A DNA stretch of 64,000 nt from assembly GCA_963853835.1 (NCBI GenBank), contig OY970824.1, positions 69,884,372-69,948,371 on the forward strand. Reading direction: 5' to 3'. Both the position numbers and the translations under genes were made by a program. This DNA comes from Calendula officinalis. Lineage: Eukaryota; Streptophyta; Magnoliopsida; Asterales; Asteraceae. Numbering within the stretch: the stretch's first letter is position 1; the number at the start of each line of letters is the position of its first letter. Shown one piece after another: positions 35,435-46,212 of this stretch. The notes below the pieces were generated by a model. That model did no database searches, was not told where the DNA came from, and was given only the letters and a program-made list of their open reading frames with translations.

Positions 35435-36290
35435 GTTTGTTATGTATACGTACAAACTAGGTAATTTGTTGGCTTTTGATAATATGGATTGCTGGATTTA
35501 GGTGTTTGAATGTGTTTTTGAGGTTGGTTGGTTTTTTGTGATTATATGGAATGATGGATGGTTGTAGAAGTAGTATAGATTGTTATGATTCTGATTCTTT
35601 TTTTTTTTATGATATTCAATACAAGTGCAGGTACACAAAATTGGATCACGTGGTGATGATACATGAAAAGGTAAAAGAGAATAGAAATTGTAAAAAAGAT
35701 ATATGTAATGAAAATGCAAATGCAACTATGAAAATGCAAATGCAACTATCATTATGTCAAAAAGTTGGATAAAATTTTAGGGAATGACTAGGTTTAATGA
35801 AAATGCCAAATAAATGGTAATATCGAAAAGGCAAAATGCAAAACCTAGTGTTTGAAACAGAACTAGTATTTATAAGGTCACGGGATAACTGTATAAAATG
35901 AAAGGCGAAATGCAATTGCAAGTATGAAAGTGAAAATGAAACTGCAAGTACGAAAATGCAAATGCAACCTAGTATTTAAAACGGAAAAAGAAGTTAAAAT
36001 TCAAATTACATAAAATAAAAATGAGACTGCAGGTATAAAAATGCAAATGCAACTGAGTTTTTAAAGCAGAAACCTAATGTAAAATAAGAAAGCTACTGCT
36101 TGAATTCAACTGAGTATGAAAATGCAAATGCAACTGATATTATTTAAAACATAATTAGTATTTCAGAATTCAGAGAATAACTAGATATAATGAAAATGTC
36201 AATGTCAAAGTATTTTTAACTACATTTGGTAAGAATATAAAACGGAACCAATTAAAAAAATAATGTGTCATTCAAGAAAATCCTGCATCA

Positions 36291-38382
36291 TCATTTGGTT
36301 GTTGCGCTTTTTTTCTGTGCATCTTCAACTTTTTTTCTTTCTTCAACTTTTTTTCTTTCTGGACAAGTGCGAATATTATGCGGATCACGGCTTTTACAGT
36401 GACCACACATTCTCCCTATTTTTTGTGATTTAGAAATAGCGTTTTCACGCGAACTAGTGATCCTTTTCTTCAACCTACTTCCTTTATTGCGAATACCTTG
36501 AGGGGCATTAACATCACCTATCTCTGGTTGCTCAAAACCTACCATCTCACAAATAAACTCAGTAGTTCCGATCTCATCAGAAGCATCATAGTCTTTCTTG
36601 CATTCCTCTAGAAGCTTTTCTTGTGCTTTCAAAAACTTTATAAGTTTTTCCCTATTTCCAACAAGTTTATCCAATGATAGTTCCACATTCAAGTGAACTT
36701 TGCTAATAAGCTCACTCAAACCCAAATCCTCAGGTGAAATAGTAGGCTTTACACCAGGGTTCAAACAAATTTTAGGGGGAACAACATTTTTTGTCCAACG
36801 TTTACATATATATTTCCTTGGGAATTTAGTGAACTTGCACACCCGGAGAACATAGAATATATGTCTACATAACAGTCCAAATCTTTCATATCGTTTGCAT
36901 GTACATGTAAATTCCTCCAGAGAAACATTATAAACAACCTACAAGAAAAAAGTGGTAAAATGTCAAATAAGTCTTAAACATGAAAATGCAAATGCAAATT
37001 TAAATGAAAATGCAAATGCAAATGCAGATTTAAATGAAAATGCAAATGCAAAAGGTAATGGGGGAAAATAATTGAAAATTTTAACAACCTCACTCTCCTC
37101 AGGGAAAAATTCATCAAAGAGTCTCGCCTCCTTGACTCTATCAATAGAATCATCAAGTAGGATGGAATCAACACTAGTGTCGGTGATTTTGAACTTCTTT
37201 AAACCATCAGCATTATCATAAGATAAGGACATACATTTGTTTATTGAATAACGAATTTCACGACTGAGGTCATCAAAAACTGATCGGGTGAAAAATCTAG
37301 CAGCTTCATTCTCAATAACCCAATCATGGGTCATAACGGGAGAAGTATATGAACTTTCATGGTCGTTTTTTGATTGCGTGAACCTTTGCTCATACATAGC
37401 AGTGTCAAAATGAGACAAAAACTCAACAAGAGTTGAACTTGAATTCATCAACTGGTTAAACATATGATTCTCCGACTCGGATCTTGACGAAGTACGCATC
37501 AAGCCAGAGAATTCCAAGTCTCTAAAATATGCTGGAATCCAAAATTTTCTTAACCCAAACATGTCCGATAGCCAATTATTATCTTCAAGATTAAACTCAG
37601 CAATGGTGGCATGCCAAAGATGATCAAAAACTTCAGGTTCCAACTTATCCGTCCATACAATTCTACATAATTTCTGTTTAAAACCAGCATTACATACAAC
37701 AAAGGAAACCTATATAAAAAATAAATAGTTAAAACCACAAAAAGTAAATGAAAATCTAAAAATGCATAAGAAGTAATAACAGAGGATACCTTGGTAGTAA
37801 CTTTCTCCATTATGTGCCACATACATAGTCGATGCCTCGACATGGTAAAGCAAGAGTCAATAGCGATTTTCATCGCCAGATCCTGATCAGTTAGTACCAA
37901 CTTAGGCTGAGAAGGATAAGCTTTAATAAAAGCATTGCATAACCACTTGTAGGATGCAACATTCTCTTTACTCAACATAGCCGCACCAAACACGACACAT
38001 TTTTTATGGTTGTCTATCCCAGTAAATGGTATGAAAACCATATCATACTATTAAAAAAACAGAAAGTAAATCAGAAAATAAATGCACAGTAATATGAAAA
38101 TGCAAATGCACAGGAATATAAAAATGCACAAGAATACGAAAATGCATAACTCACTTATTAGTCATATACGTAGCATCAAAAGACACAACATCCCCAAATA
38201 GCATACTCTTTATAGAAATTCCAAGCATCGCCCAAAGAATCAAATTGCATACCATTAATGGGTGTTTTAGGAATGGGAACACTAGGAACCCAATACTTAT
38301 CCCCAACAGAAGAAACTTTTTCAAAACCAATTCGAAGAGAAGCTGGAACATGATCTAAATCTGGAAAAAAAAAACAAAGCAA
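36291..38382 (-). pseudogene. MULE transposase (MuDR/FAR1 class), internally deleted
   Basis: Minus-strand exons: 38382-about 38151, 38047-37790, 37709-37089 and 36938-36291, joined by GT-AG introns with AT-rich sequence. The first encodes a FAR1-like opening (FDSLGDAWNFYKEYA) that runs straight into FGDVVSFDATYMTNK, the start of the MULE DDE domain, in another frame; most of the DNA-binding domain is deleted. Later exons give LVLTDQDLAMKIAI (second Asp region), RLCMWHI, a SWIM finger (CTCKRYERFGLLCRH) and a C-terminal zinc knuckle (CGHCKSRDPHNIRTC). The donor after exon 1 (AATAAGTGAGTT) lacks one base for an in-frame join. Not expected to make active transposase. Confidence 0.85.
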
Positions 38383-38455
38383 AATATATTAAAACTACAA
38401 AACATAGTTAAACTTTAGAAACTAAGTGCAGAAGATGAAAATGCAATTGAAAGTA

Positions 38456-38720
38456 TGAAAATGCAAATGCAGTCACTGTTTAATATTCCAGATGCAAATT
38501 CTAGGCAGTGGTTTTATATTTCAGATGTAAATGCAAATGCAATTTACAGGCAGTTGTTTTATATTTCAGATGAAAATGCAAATTCCAGTAAGCTGTTTAA
38601 TATTTCAGATGAAAATTCAAATGCAAATGCAGTCAGTTGTTTAAAATTTCAGACGAAAATGCAAATGCAAATTCCAGGCAGGTGTTTAAAATTTCAGATG
38701 AACATGCAAATGCAAATATC
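38456..38720 (+). repeat. Six-copy tandem repeat in the MULE
   Basis: About six units of 40-55 bp with the core TGTTTAATATTTCAGATGAAAATGCAAATGC. It contains the octamer motif and lies upstream of the transposase gene. Confidence 0.75.
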
Positions 38721-39766
38721 ATATATAATTAGCACCAATTCACACGGGTTTAAAGATCTGCGAGTTACCTGGATCTGATTCATAAGTACAATCTGCATCT
38801 GGATCTGATTCCCTCATTCGAGACTGATTTAGGGCTCGCATAGGAGCTCCGCAACCTGGAGCTGATCGAGGAGGAGAAATCATGTGAATAGCAGCTGATT
38901 GAGGACTAGAAATCAGGTGACTTAGAGGTTATTGGAGGAGAAATGCCTTAATCATTCATATAGGAAGAGGAGAAATCACTTAATGGTTGAAGAACATACC
39001 TGTATACGATTGAAGCTGATTGGAACTGATTGAATCACGAAATTGTTGAAGAAAACAAACGATTAATGCCTGAATCACGTTATTGTAGATTTGAAATCAA
39101 TATTTGAGCTGATTGATGTAATAGGGTAAAACGGAACTGACTGAATCAGGAATCACGGATGGAAGTTGATTCAGGCAAATACGTTAGGGTTCTTATCATT
39201 CCATGTATTTGGATCTGAAATCATGAAATTATTAGGGTTCTTATTGAGGAGGAGAAGCCATTGATGGAGCTGTAGGAAAGAAGATGAGCAGAGGTGAAAA
39301 TCACGAATGGGGGGAAATCAAAAAAGAGAGTTTTATATGTTGGAGGAGGGGGTAAAATGACAATCATGCCCTTAAGCCCCCTTGAATGTTCTAACTAAAT
39401 CAAGGCTCTTAATTGCTTCTTTAACTTCTCTAAATAAGCCAACTTCTTTCTTGATCCATATTCAATAAAAATAAGTGATAAGTTTTCTATTTAGGGATGG
39501 AATAAAATAAGTGATACACTTCTACAACTTTCCTTATTTGGTAAAAAGTTGGACTCATTTTCCACTAACTATCTACTTTAATAAAGTGAAATTACCCTTT
39601 TACAATTAGTTTTACTTTTAAACATCATTAATATCACTTTATTCAAAAGAAGTGAGACACATTATTCACGAACTATCCACTTAATCTATCTTAAACTACC
39701 TTTTTAATCTTTTTCCTTAAAAAAAGTTTTTCTTCAAATGTATCACTTATTTTGATACGGAGGTAG

Positions 39767-40499
39767 TATTTATTTTTTTTCTCGGAGTTTCTACTTTCTT
39801 GTGTTAATTCAAGTGGGACCCTGTGAGAAGAATATTATTCCTTTTGTGTGTGACCAGCCATCCCATAGCACCATTTTGTATTTTTGTCCTGCAAAAGTAT
39901 CACTTATTCACTTTAACTGCAAAAGTTACAAACCATAAACATACGTATTAGGCTGCTCGGAATGGGCACAAAAATATTCCCGTGGTGATGACATGGCAGT
40001 GGAGCACGTCGTGGAGGATCTGTGGCCACGGCCACGGAGAGGAACGGGGGTGTGGGCGACGATTTCGATGGCAAGCGGACCGTTCAACGGTAATTTTTGT
40101 CTGGTTGGAGGCTTAGGAGCTGCAGAAGAGAAGAAAAGAACATGAAATATCGTTTTGGAGGCTGTGGAGAAGACAATGAAGCTGTTTGGGTTTTACTTAT
40201 TTTAGGGGTTTTATGGGCTTTTGAAAAAATTGGGCTTTTAAGTTTCTTTGGTTAAATGAATACTGGGCTAGAGTTATAATTTATAAAAATAAGTTGCGTT
40301 TTGAAAAATATGAAGAAGGCATTATGTGTGTTTCTTTAGGCTGTATTTTATAAAATAAAAATAAAAAAAGAAATAATGAGATGAAAATTAAAATAGTATG
40401 GTGAGTATTTCCTAGAGATGATGTGGTGTGGGGTGGTGTGGTTGCTGAGGTGGCAGATAATGTGACAGTAAAAATTGGTGTGGGGTGTGGGGAAAATTA
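39767..40499. other. Intergenic, possible degraded element, no gene seen
   Basis: GGCTGCTCGGAATGGGCAC at about 39952 and the GGTGTGGGGTGTGG stretch near 40480 might be decayed ends of one Harbinger-like element, each with a nearby CAT-GGCAG box. I could not confirm terminal repeats or a target duplication. Confidence 0.3.
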
Positions 40500-40753
40500 T
40501 CTCCTCCGATTCAAAATAAGTGATACACATTCTTTTTTTGGTAATTAAAAATAAGTGACACATTTTGAAAAATTACCTTATTTGGCAAAAAATAGTACGA
40601 TCACCACTCACTAACTATCTATTTTAATATAATGAAATGACTCATTTATCCTTACTTTTACTTTATCCAATTAATTTAATTAAACACATTATAATTTATT
40701 GCTTCAAAAATCGTTAAAGCAACAATGTATCACTTATTTTGAATAAGAGGAAG
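40500..40753. mobile_element. Stowaway MITE, degraded ends
   Basis: Left TCTCCTCCGATTCAAAATAA and right TTATTTTGAATAAGAGGAAG, with the same internal blocks as the other Stowaway copies. The terminal bases have diverged, so the TA on the right is not clear. Confidence 0.75.
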
Positions 40754-41980
40754 TGTTATTATTATTATTATTATATAAAAAATAGGAATTTGATTAAAGT
40801 GAAAAATGAAACCTTGAGAAAACATGGCCTCATCTCTCTTTGTCCTCTTTGATCCATGGGAAAAAAGAGTGTATGTGTGAAAATATAGAATCAAATGGTG
40901 TTTAAAACTTAAAAGGACACTTTACAGACATAACAACTCTTGGGTTTCATTTAGTGGACCCTGTTTACATAAGTGGTGGAGACAAATTAATTAAGTAGCA
41001 TTTTTTTCATGAAAAAAGTATCGTATTGCTAAATAAAATATTTGTTTAGTTCGCGATTTAAATTAAAAGTATTGTTTAAAATATATAGAAAATGTTACCA
41101 CTCGAAGGGTTTTATTCATATTTTCATAAATCTAACCCGTCAACGGAACAATTTCAATTAATTTAAGCATTGAATCATTTCATAACCTTTAATATACATA
41201 TGTTCTACTTATACATAGCATGCGTGTCTCCACAGATAGATCTAAACATAAGCTTATGCGTACCCTAAAGTTTTATTTTCTAGTATAATTCATGTGTTTT
41301 TTAATTACATATTAATGTGCAATTAATGAGTATACAATTTTCATTTAAATCAAAAATTATATTCAATGCATATTATAAAACAATAAAAATTATAGTTTAT
41401 TAATTTGATTTAAAATATTAAAAAATAATCATGTCATTTAATATATGCCATAGAACATACATGCATTTAAAGAAAAAGAAAAAGAACTCATTATAAATAG
41501 AACCATAATTAAAAAAGTTGGAATGCAGTGTTGCCCTCTAATTTGCCTGTAAAACATGTGCTAATCATGAGATGGTCCTTTTTTTACTTTAAAGCCAAAA
41601 CACAGCCATCTGCCAGTTTACTATACCTGCCGCCAGCACTAATATCTTATAATCTCTAAACTTATTTATCATTCTCTTAATCTACAATTAGAAAAACCAA
41701 TTAACAGGTCTAATCATTATCAAGCAAAAAGACAGAAAAGGGTTTATTATTCATCACATGATCACCAAAACTACTAAAAACCCGATGATGTGTCAAGATT
41801 CCATTGGTTAGAAAGAGAATAACCGATGAATGGTGCGCACGAAAGCGTGGAATTGTTTTTGGGGAGTTTAATCTTCATGACCCTTTTTAATCTAGATCTG
41901 ACTTTGAATATATAAACTATAAATTCCAAATTATAATATAATGAAGATAATAAGATTCCAGTGACATCTGGTAGCTTGTG
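40754..41980. other. ERF upstream region, no gene seen
   Basis: AT-rich. It contains an (ATT)n run at about 40757-40775 and probably the distal promoter of the ERF gene at 42058. No domain-bearing frame. Confidence 0.45.
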
Positions 41981-41987
41981 GCTTATT

Positions 41988-41999
41988 AATATATAAAGC
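41988..41999 (+). promoter_or_regulatory. TATA box of the ERF gene
   Basis: AATATATAAAGCC lies about 65 bp upstream of the ERF start codon, so the leader is short. Confidence 0.6.
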
Positions 42000-42057
42000 C
42001 ATAGTACCACCTTCACATTATATCATTGTAACCCTCTTTTGTGTCTTTTGAGTTCAC

Positions 42058-42987
42058 ATGCCAATGGAGAACCATAAATTTCCTAAAATAGAAAATTTTC
42101 TCCACAATGAAACATTGCCTTCTTATATTCAAGAAACCGCAAACCGGTCACAAATTGTCGGTAATTCCATCGTTTGGAACGGTCTTAACGAGCTAACTCG
42201 TGGTTCAAGATCTTCATCATCATGGCACATGAACGGTTTGCCCTCTTATTTTATTGAAACTTTTACACAAGACAACCAACTTTCACAATCCTTTGAACCA
42301 TCTTCACCACCTTCATTAACCAACACTTCAAGATTACCAAACCTAAGCCTACTTTTGACCGAACCAAAGGGTGCAACTGGTGTGCACCCTGGTTCTAGTG
42401 ACTATTGGCTGAGGGCTATGAAAACTCAGCCAATGAAGTATATAAGTAGGAAAATTGTCGATACTACCCTCAGAAAGACGTCCGTTTGTTCACCCAGGAA
42501 GCTTTTTAGAGGGGTAAGACAGAGACATTGGGGAAAATGGGTAGCCGAAATTCGATTACCAAAAAACCGAACACGGGTTTGGCTTGGGACATTTGAAACC
42601 GCGGAAGAAGCCGCTTTGGCTTATGATACGGCTGCTTATTTGTTAAGAGGTGATTATGCACACTTAAATTTCCCAAATTTGAAGAGCCAATTGAAGGCTA
42701 ATTCGGCAAATTGCAACACTAAAGCTCTTCTAGAAGCAAAGTTGCAAACTTTATCACAAGGGGTGTCATCTAATAAGGGGAATGATATTTCATTACCATT
42801 CCCGGATATTGGTATATCGGAAAGTTTGAAGATGGAAAAACATAGGGATTACGAATTAGATAACGAAAAAAACAAGAAACCGATAGAAACGGCTGTCCCT
42901 GAGGTTGTTGAAGGGATTCAGTTAAGTCGAATGCCGTCTTTAGATATGGATATGATTTGGGATTCTCTTCTTGTTTCCGATTCATAA
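42058..42987 (+). CDS. AP2/ERF transcription factor, DREB A-6 group (ERF061-like)
   Basis: Intronless 309-residue frame. A single AP2 DNA-binding domain lies at residues 149-207, starting KLFRGVRQRHWGKWVAEIRL, with the WLGTFETAEEAALAYD and LNFPNL elements. Val and Glu at the usual DREB/ERF deciding positions cannot assign the target box by eye, but GVRQRHWGKWVAEIRLP is typical of the A-6 group (RAP2.4, ERF061, ERF062). The Ser-rich N-terminal half and the acidic C-terminus (MPSLDMDMIWDSLL) look like regulatory and activation regions; the last motif is shared with ERF061-like proteins. The first ATG gives MPMENH; the second, two codons later, is equally possible. A TATA box is 65 bp upstream. 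Such proteins act in the nucleus on stress, wound or developmental genes; the specific role is unknown. Confidence 0.95.
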   Translation: MPMENHKFPKIENFLHNETLPSYIQETANRSQIVGNSIVWNGLNELTRGSRSSSSWHMNGLPSYFIETFTQDNQLSQSFEPSSPPSLTNTSRLPNLSLLLTEPKGATGVHPGSSDYWLRAMKTQPMKYISRKIVDTTLRKTSVCSPRKLFRGVRQRHWGKWVAEIRLPKNRTRVWLGTFETAEEAALAYDTAAYLLRGDYAHLNFPNLKSQLKANSANCNTKALLEAKLQTLSQGVSSNKGNDISLPFPDIGISESLKMEKHRDYELDNEKNKKPIETAVPEVVEGIQLSRMPSLDMDMIWDSLLVSDS

Positions 42988-43325
42988 ATCTTAACTTGAT
43001 ATATATGCTTATAGTTTGTACCTTCTTTTTCTGTTATTGGGAGGTACACAAATTGGTTGTTACTTTTGCTTTGTTTTTAGTTACTCTTTTGTTTTTTAAT
43101 ATCGATTCCAAGTTTTGATTTGGGTAATTGGTAGGTCTCAAGTGGTGATGGAAACAATTCTTGTTTAAAGGGGTTGACTTTATATTCAATTTTTATATGG
43201 GATTCTTTATTGTGGTAGTCACTTTCAAAATTTAGTATTTTGTCAATGGACCCTCTAACTTTAAGCATCTTCTTGAGCAAGTATTTGGACCCACATTAGG
43301 AGTGGACAACAATCTTTGATATATA
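42988..43325 (+). other. ERF 3' UTR and spacer
   Basis: T-rich sequence following the ERF stop codon, reaching the Helitron end. No gene seen; a poly(A) signal is not distinct. Confidence 0.4.
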
Positions 43326-45530
43326 CTAGCAGGGTACCCGCGCTAAGCGGCGGCAGGTACCCTGTGTCAATAGTGATGGTGATGTGGTTCGTAGTGATGG
43401 TGGTAGGTGTTGGTGCATAGTAATTGTGGGTTGGGGAAGTAGTGATGGTGGTGGGTGGTAGTATATAGTGATAGTTAATGATGACAATAGTGATTGTGGT
43501 GGTGGTCCATCTCTCCCTCAAGCACACCTTTGGTTATGTAATTTTAGATATTTTACATAAAGTACCCACAAAGTTATTTAGGTAAGAAGTTTAGCTTGTT
43601 TAGTCGAAAAAAGATCATTAATGTTTATAGGTAATGTCCATGTCTTGACAATGTCATAACGTAAATGGGTCAAATGGGACGAAACTCGCTCAAAGTTGTA
43701 TGTTAATTAATAAAACTAAATAAATCAATCATTTAATGAAGTACAATAATTCAGTCCTCTTATTTTCATTTGACTCTTGTATTTGTCTCTAATACCTTGC
43801 TAGAGATTCTCTTTGTGTTTATTTTAAGCAATTTCTTTAGGGGTCGGGTGTGTGGGTGATGGCTATGCCAAAACTCTGCCCCTCGTTTCCCTTTAACGGT
43901 TCAAAAACAATTATAATGCTTCAATTAAAACAATAAAATTGGCATTAGCATTTAGCAACAATAATCACTTGTGATAGCATTACATAATGCTTAAATGAAA
44001 ACTATAAAATTTGACATTAGCATATAGCAGAAATATACAATTGTAATTACATTGGGTTTACATAATGCTTAAATAAAAGCTGTCAAAATTACATTATTAG
44101 CATTTAGCAACAACATTTGTTCCAAGCGGATTCAAGCCAACTGGTTAACTACCCAAACATCTGTGCCCTAAATACTTTCATATAATCATGGTTATGCATT
44201 TCCTAGATGCAATACTTGAGTTCATCTTGAGTACCAAATGTTGAGTTCAAGTTATAGAGATCAGAAGGCACACACTGAACTCATTACACTAACTATTATC
44301 ATGCCAAAAGATTATATGTCAGGACTCTATTAAATTTCAACAAAGTTAATTATAAATAGGTCTGATATGAAATATACAATCTTCATTCTTTAAATTTTGA
44401 AACCCATTGATCTAATAACAACAAATTTACCTTCAAACTTTGCGCATTTGTCAGTTAACAAAAAACAACCCAAAACAAGCAAAGAAAAAAGATTGCAGCA
44501 GTCTTTCCTAACCTTAAACTTGATGATGCACATATTCTACAAAATTTGATTACCACAAAAACCAACCAGGTGACAAACGATTTCAAAGTCATCGGGTCAT
44601 GGTTTAACCGCTTGAACCGGCCATGTCAACCCGTGTTTTAAAACACTCGTCAAAGCATGTATCCACCTAATATGTATCCAGAAGTTAAAGGACACTTCAA
44701 TTAAATCTTATATGAACAAAACAACTCAACAATATTCAAAAAACAATACTAAATTGAAAGGACGCAAAGAAGAAAACTAACATTATAAAAATTTTGGCTT
44801 AGGTTAATTAACTCGCTTAATAGATCTTGATGATGTTGGAGAATTTTTCCATTTAATACAAACTAAATGGAACAGTTAGAAATTATCATTTACAATGAAA
44901 CAAAGGCAAGGTAGTCGTTTTTAAATCTGCATAAAGCACCAAAACTAAATAATAGATTTTAATAAAGTGAACACAATCAATTCTAGAATACAAACCTGGT
45001 CGATTAACGGTCAGAGCATCAGGGAAGATTGTGAGTTCCGAGGAGATAGATTGAGAGTATCATTTCTTTGCAAACAATAAAGATAACTACAACATTATTA
45101 GTTTTTTTCAAACCTACACACCCAAATTTCTTCAGAAATCAAAGTGAACATGCTGCATCAATTGAAAATAACGAAAAAAATATTGAAATGTAAAGCGAAT
45201 CCAACTAACTTCGGCCAGGTTCAATTAAACATTTTGCCGTTAAAAAAAATATTAAACAAGCTTACCTCAAATTCTTGGCTAGAGATGTCGTATGTACATT
45301 TTCACCTTCTATATTTATAGGGTGAAGAATACTCATGGTTTAAGCAATCGAGGAGCTAAAGGCAGAATCGAGGAGGCGGATGAAGATGAATGGTGGATGA
45401 AGATGACTGGCAGAATCGTATGAATCGAGGAGGTGGATGAACCAACTTGTTTATTCACGCATCGCGGGGCCACTCATTTGTTTTAAATGATTTGGCGGGT
45501 CTCTACCCGCGTACTAACCTTTTAATATAG
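43326..45530 (-). mobile_element. Probable non-autonomous Helitron
   Basis: On the minus strand the 3' end shows a GC-rich hairpin (GCCGCCGCTTAGCGCGGGT) followed by CTAG and then T, the usual Helitron terminus and A/T insertion point. The opposite end reads CTATATTAAAAGGTTAG, like a Helitron 5' end that has lost its initial T. CCACCACC-rich sequence lies just inside the 3' end, as in the relative at 52620. No RepHel coding. Confidence 0.55.
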
Positions 45531-45540
45531 TTATGTTTAG

Positions 45541-45650
45541 CAATGTAACGCAGTTGTGTGGTACTTCAAGTGGTTTGAGCGCTGTTATTTAACCAGAAGG
45601 TCCCGGCTTCGAAACTTGTCTGATGCATTATTTTTTAGCAAAAGCATTGA
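45541..45650 (+). repeat. tRNA-derived SINE-like unit
   Basis: A-box-like AGTGGTTTGAGCGCTG and B-box-like GGTCCCGGCTTCGAAACTTG at the usual spacing, with TCTGATGCATTA after it. Not a tRNA gene, because no cloverleaf is complete. Confidence 0.5.
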
Positions 45651-46212
45651 ATTTCAAAAATAGAAAGTATTTCAGCCGACTATTTATGGAAAGGTCCCAA
45701 ATGCATTATAGATAGTAGAGATTGCTGAAACTACCTACACTTATGTAACTTCTTTTTTTTCTCTCCATATATTTGCCACATTTAATGCTTATACCTGGAG
45801 TTGTATGTATATGTTCTTTTACCTGCCAATGAAAAAACAAGAAAGAAAGAACTCAAAATGACCGATTTTGATCCAATTTAAGCATAAGATTATGTCTCCA
45901 AAACTCTGAATATAACACTACTTTTACCAGAATATGAATCTTAAACAACATAAAACATAAAGCATACGGAAATTCTAAAACCAACGTGCGAAAAAAATCT
46001 AAATTTGCTATATCTCCCATGTCAAAAATGAAGTCTTGATCAAGAAACGATCTTTCTTTACCTTTTTTTTTCTTTGCTTTTTTCAATTATTCCGCTGCAT
46101 TCGGGTGATCAAATGATTGCCCGTGTTTTGCATTTTTGCCCCAACATTTTTTTCAATACTAACCACCGCCCGATTTCAACTAACTCATCAAAATTTACTA
46201 AATCATTTTCTT

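Larger units (their letters stand above)
34900..38720. repeat. Dispersed ATGCAAAT octamer repeats in the MULE
   Basis: AAAATGCAAATGCAA-type strings recur at about 35017, 35037, 35107, 35708, 35729, 35948, 36035, 36117, 36978, 37010, 37034, 38097, 38456, 38526, 38610, 38657 and 38700. The opposite orientation (TGCATTTGCATTTT) appears at 34051, 34151 and 34448-34495. They lie in introns, spacers and read-through frames and are rare outside the element. Confidence 0.85.
33378..39463. mobile_element. Mutator-like element (MULE) with two broken genes
   Basis: Bounded by an exact 9-bp duplication AATAAAAAT (33369-33377 and 39464-39472) made from MITE sequence. The ends are only weakly similar in inverted orientation (both contain TGGAT then an ATT.AGCCCTT-like block), so the TIRs are degenerate. 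Inside are a transposase gene on minus (36291-38382) and a Lys/Glu-rich gene on plus (34246-35434), arranged tail to tail. Low-complexity ATGCAAAT repeats fill the introns and spacers. Confidence 0.85.
33354..39766. mobile_element. Stowaway MITE split by a MULE
   Basis: Left end CTACCTCCGTATCAAAATAA (33354) and right end TTATTTTGATACGGAGGTAG (39766) are exact complements, flanked by TA (33352-33353 and 39767-39768). The right part 39473-39766 continues the MITE exactly where the left part 33354-33377 stops. The 6.1 kb between is another element. Confidence 0.9.

Noticed and set aside
35000..38720. CRISPR-like array
   Set aside because: The octamers are short, unevenly spaced and lack unique spacers of constant length. 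This is plant nuclear DNA.
45853..46086. 77-codon frame after the ARID-HMG gene
   Set aside because: It lies in the 3' UTR region of that gene and is AT-rich without similarity to anything I know.
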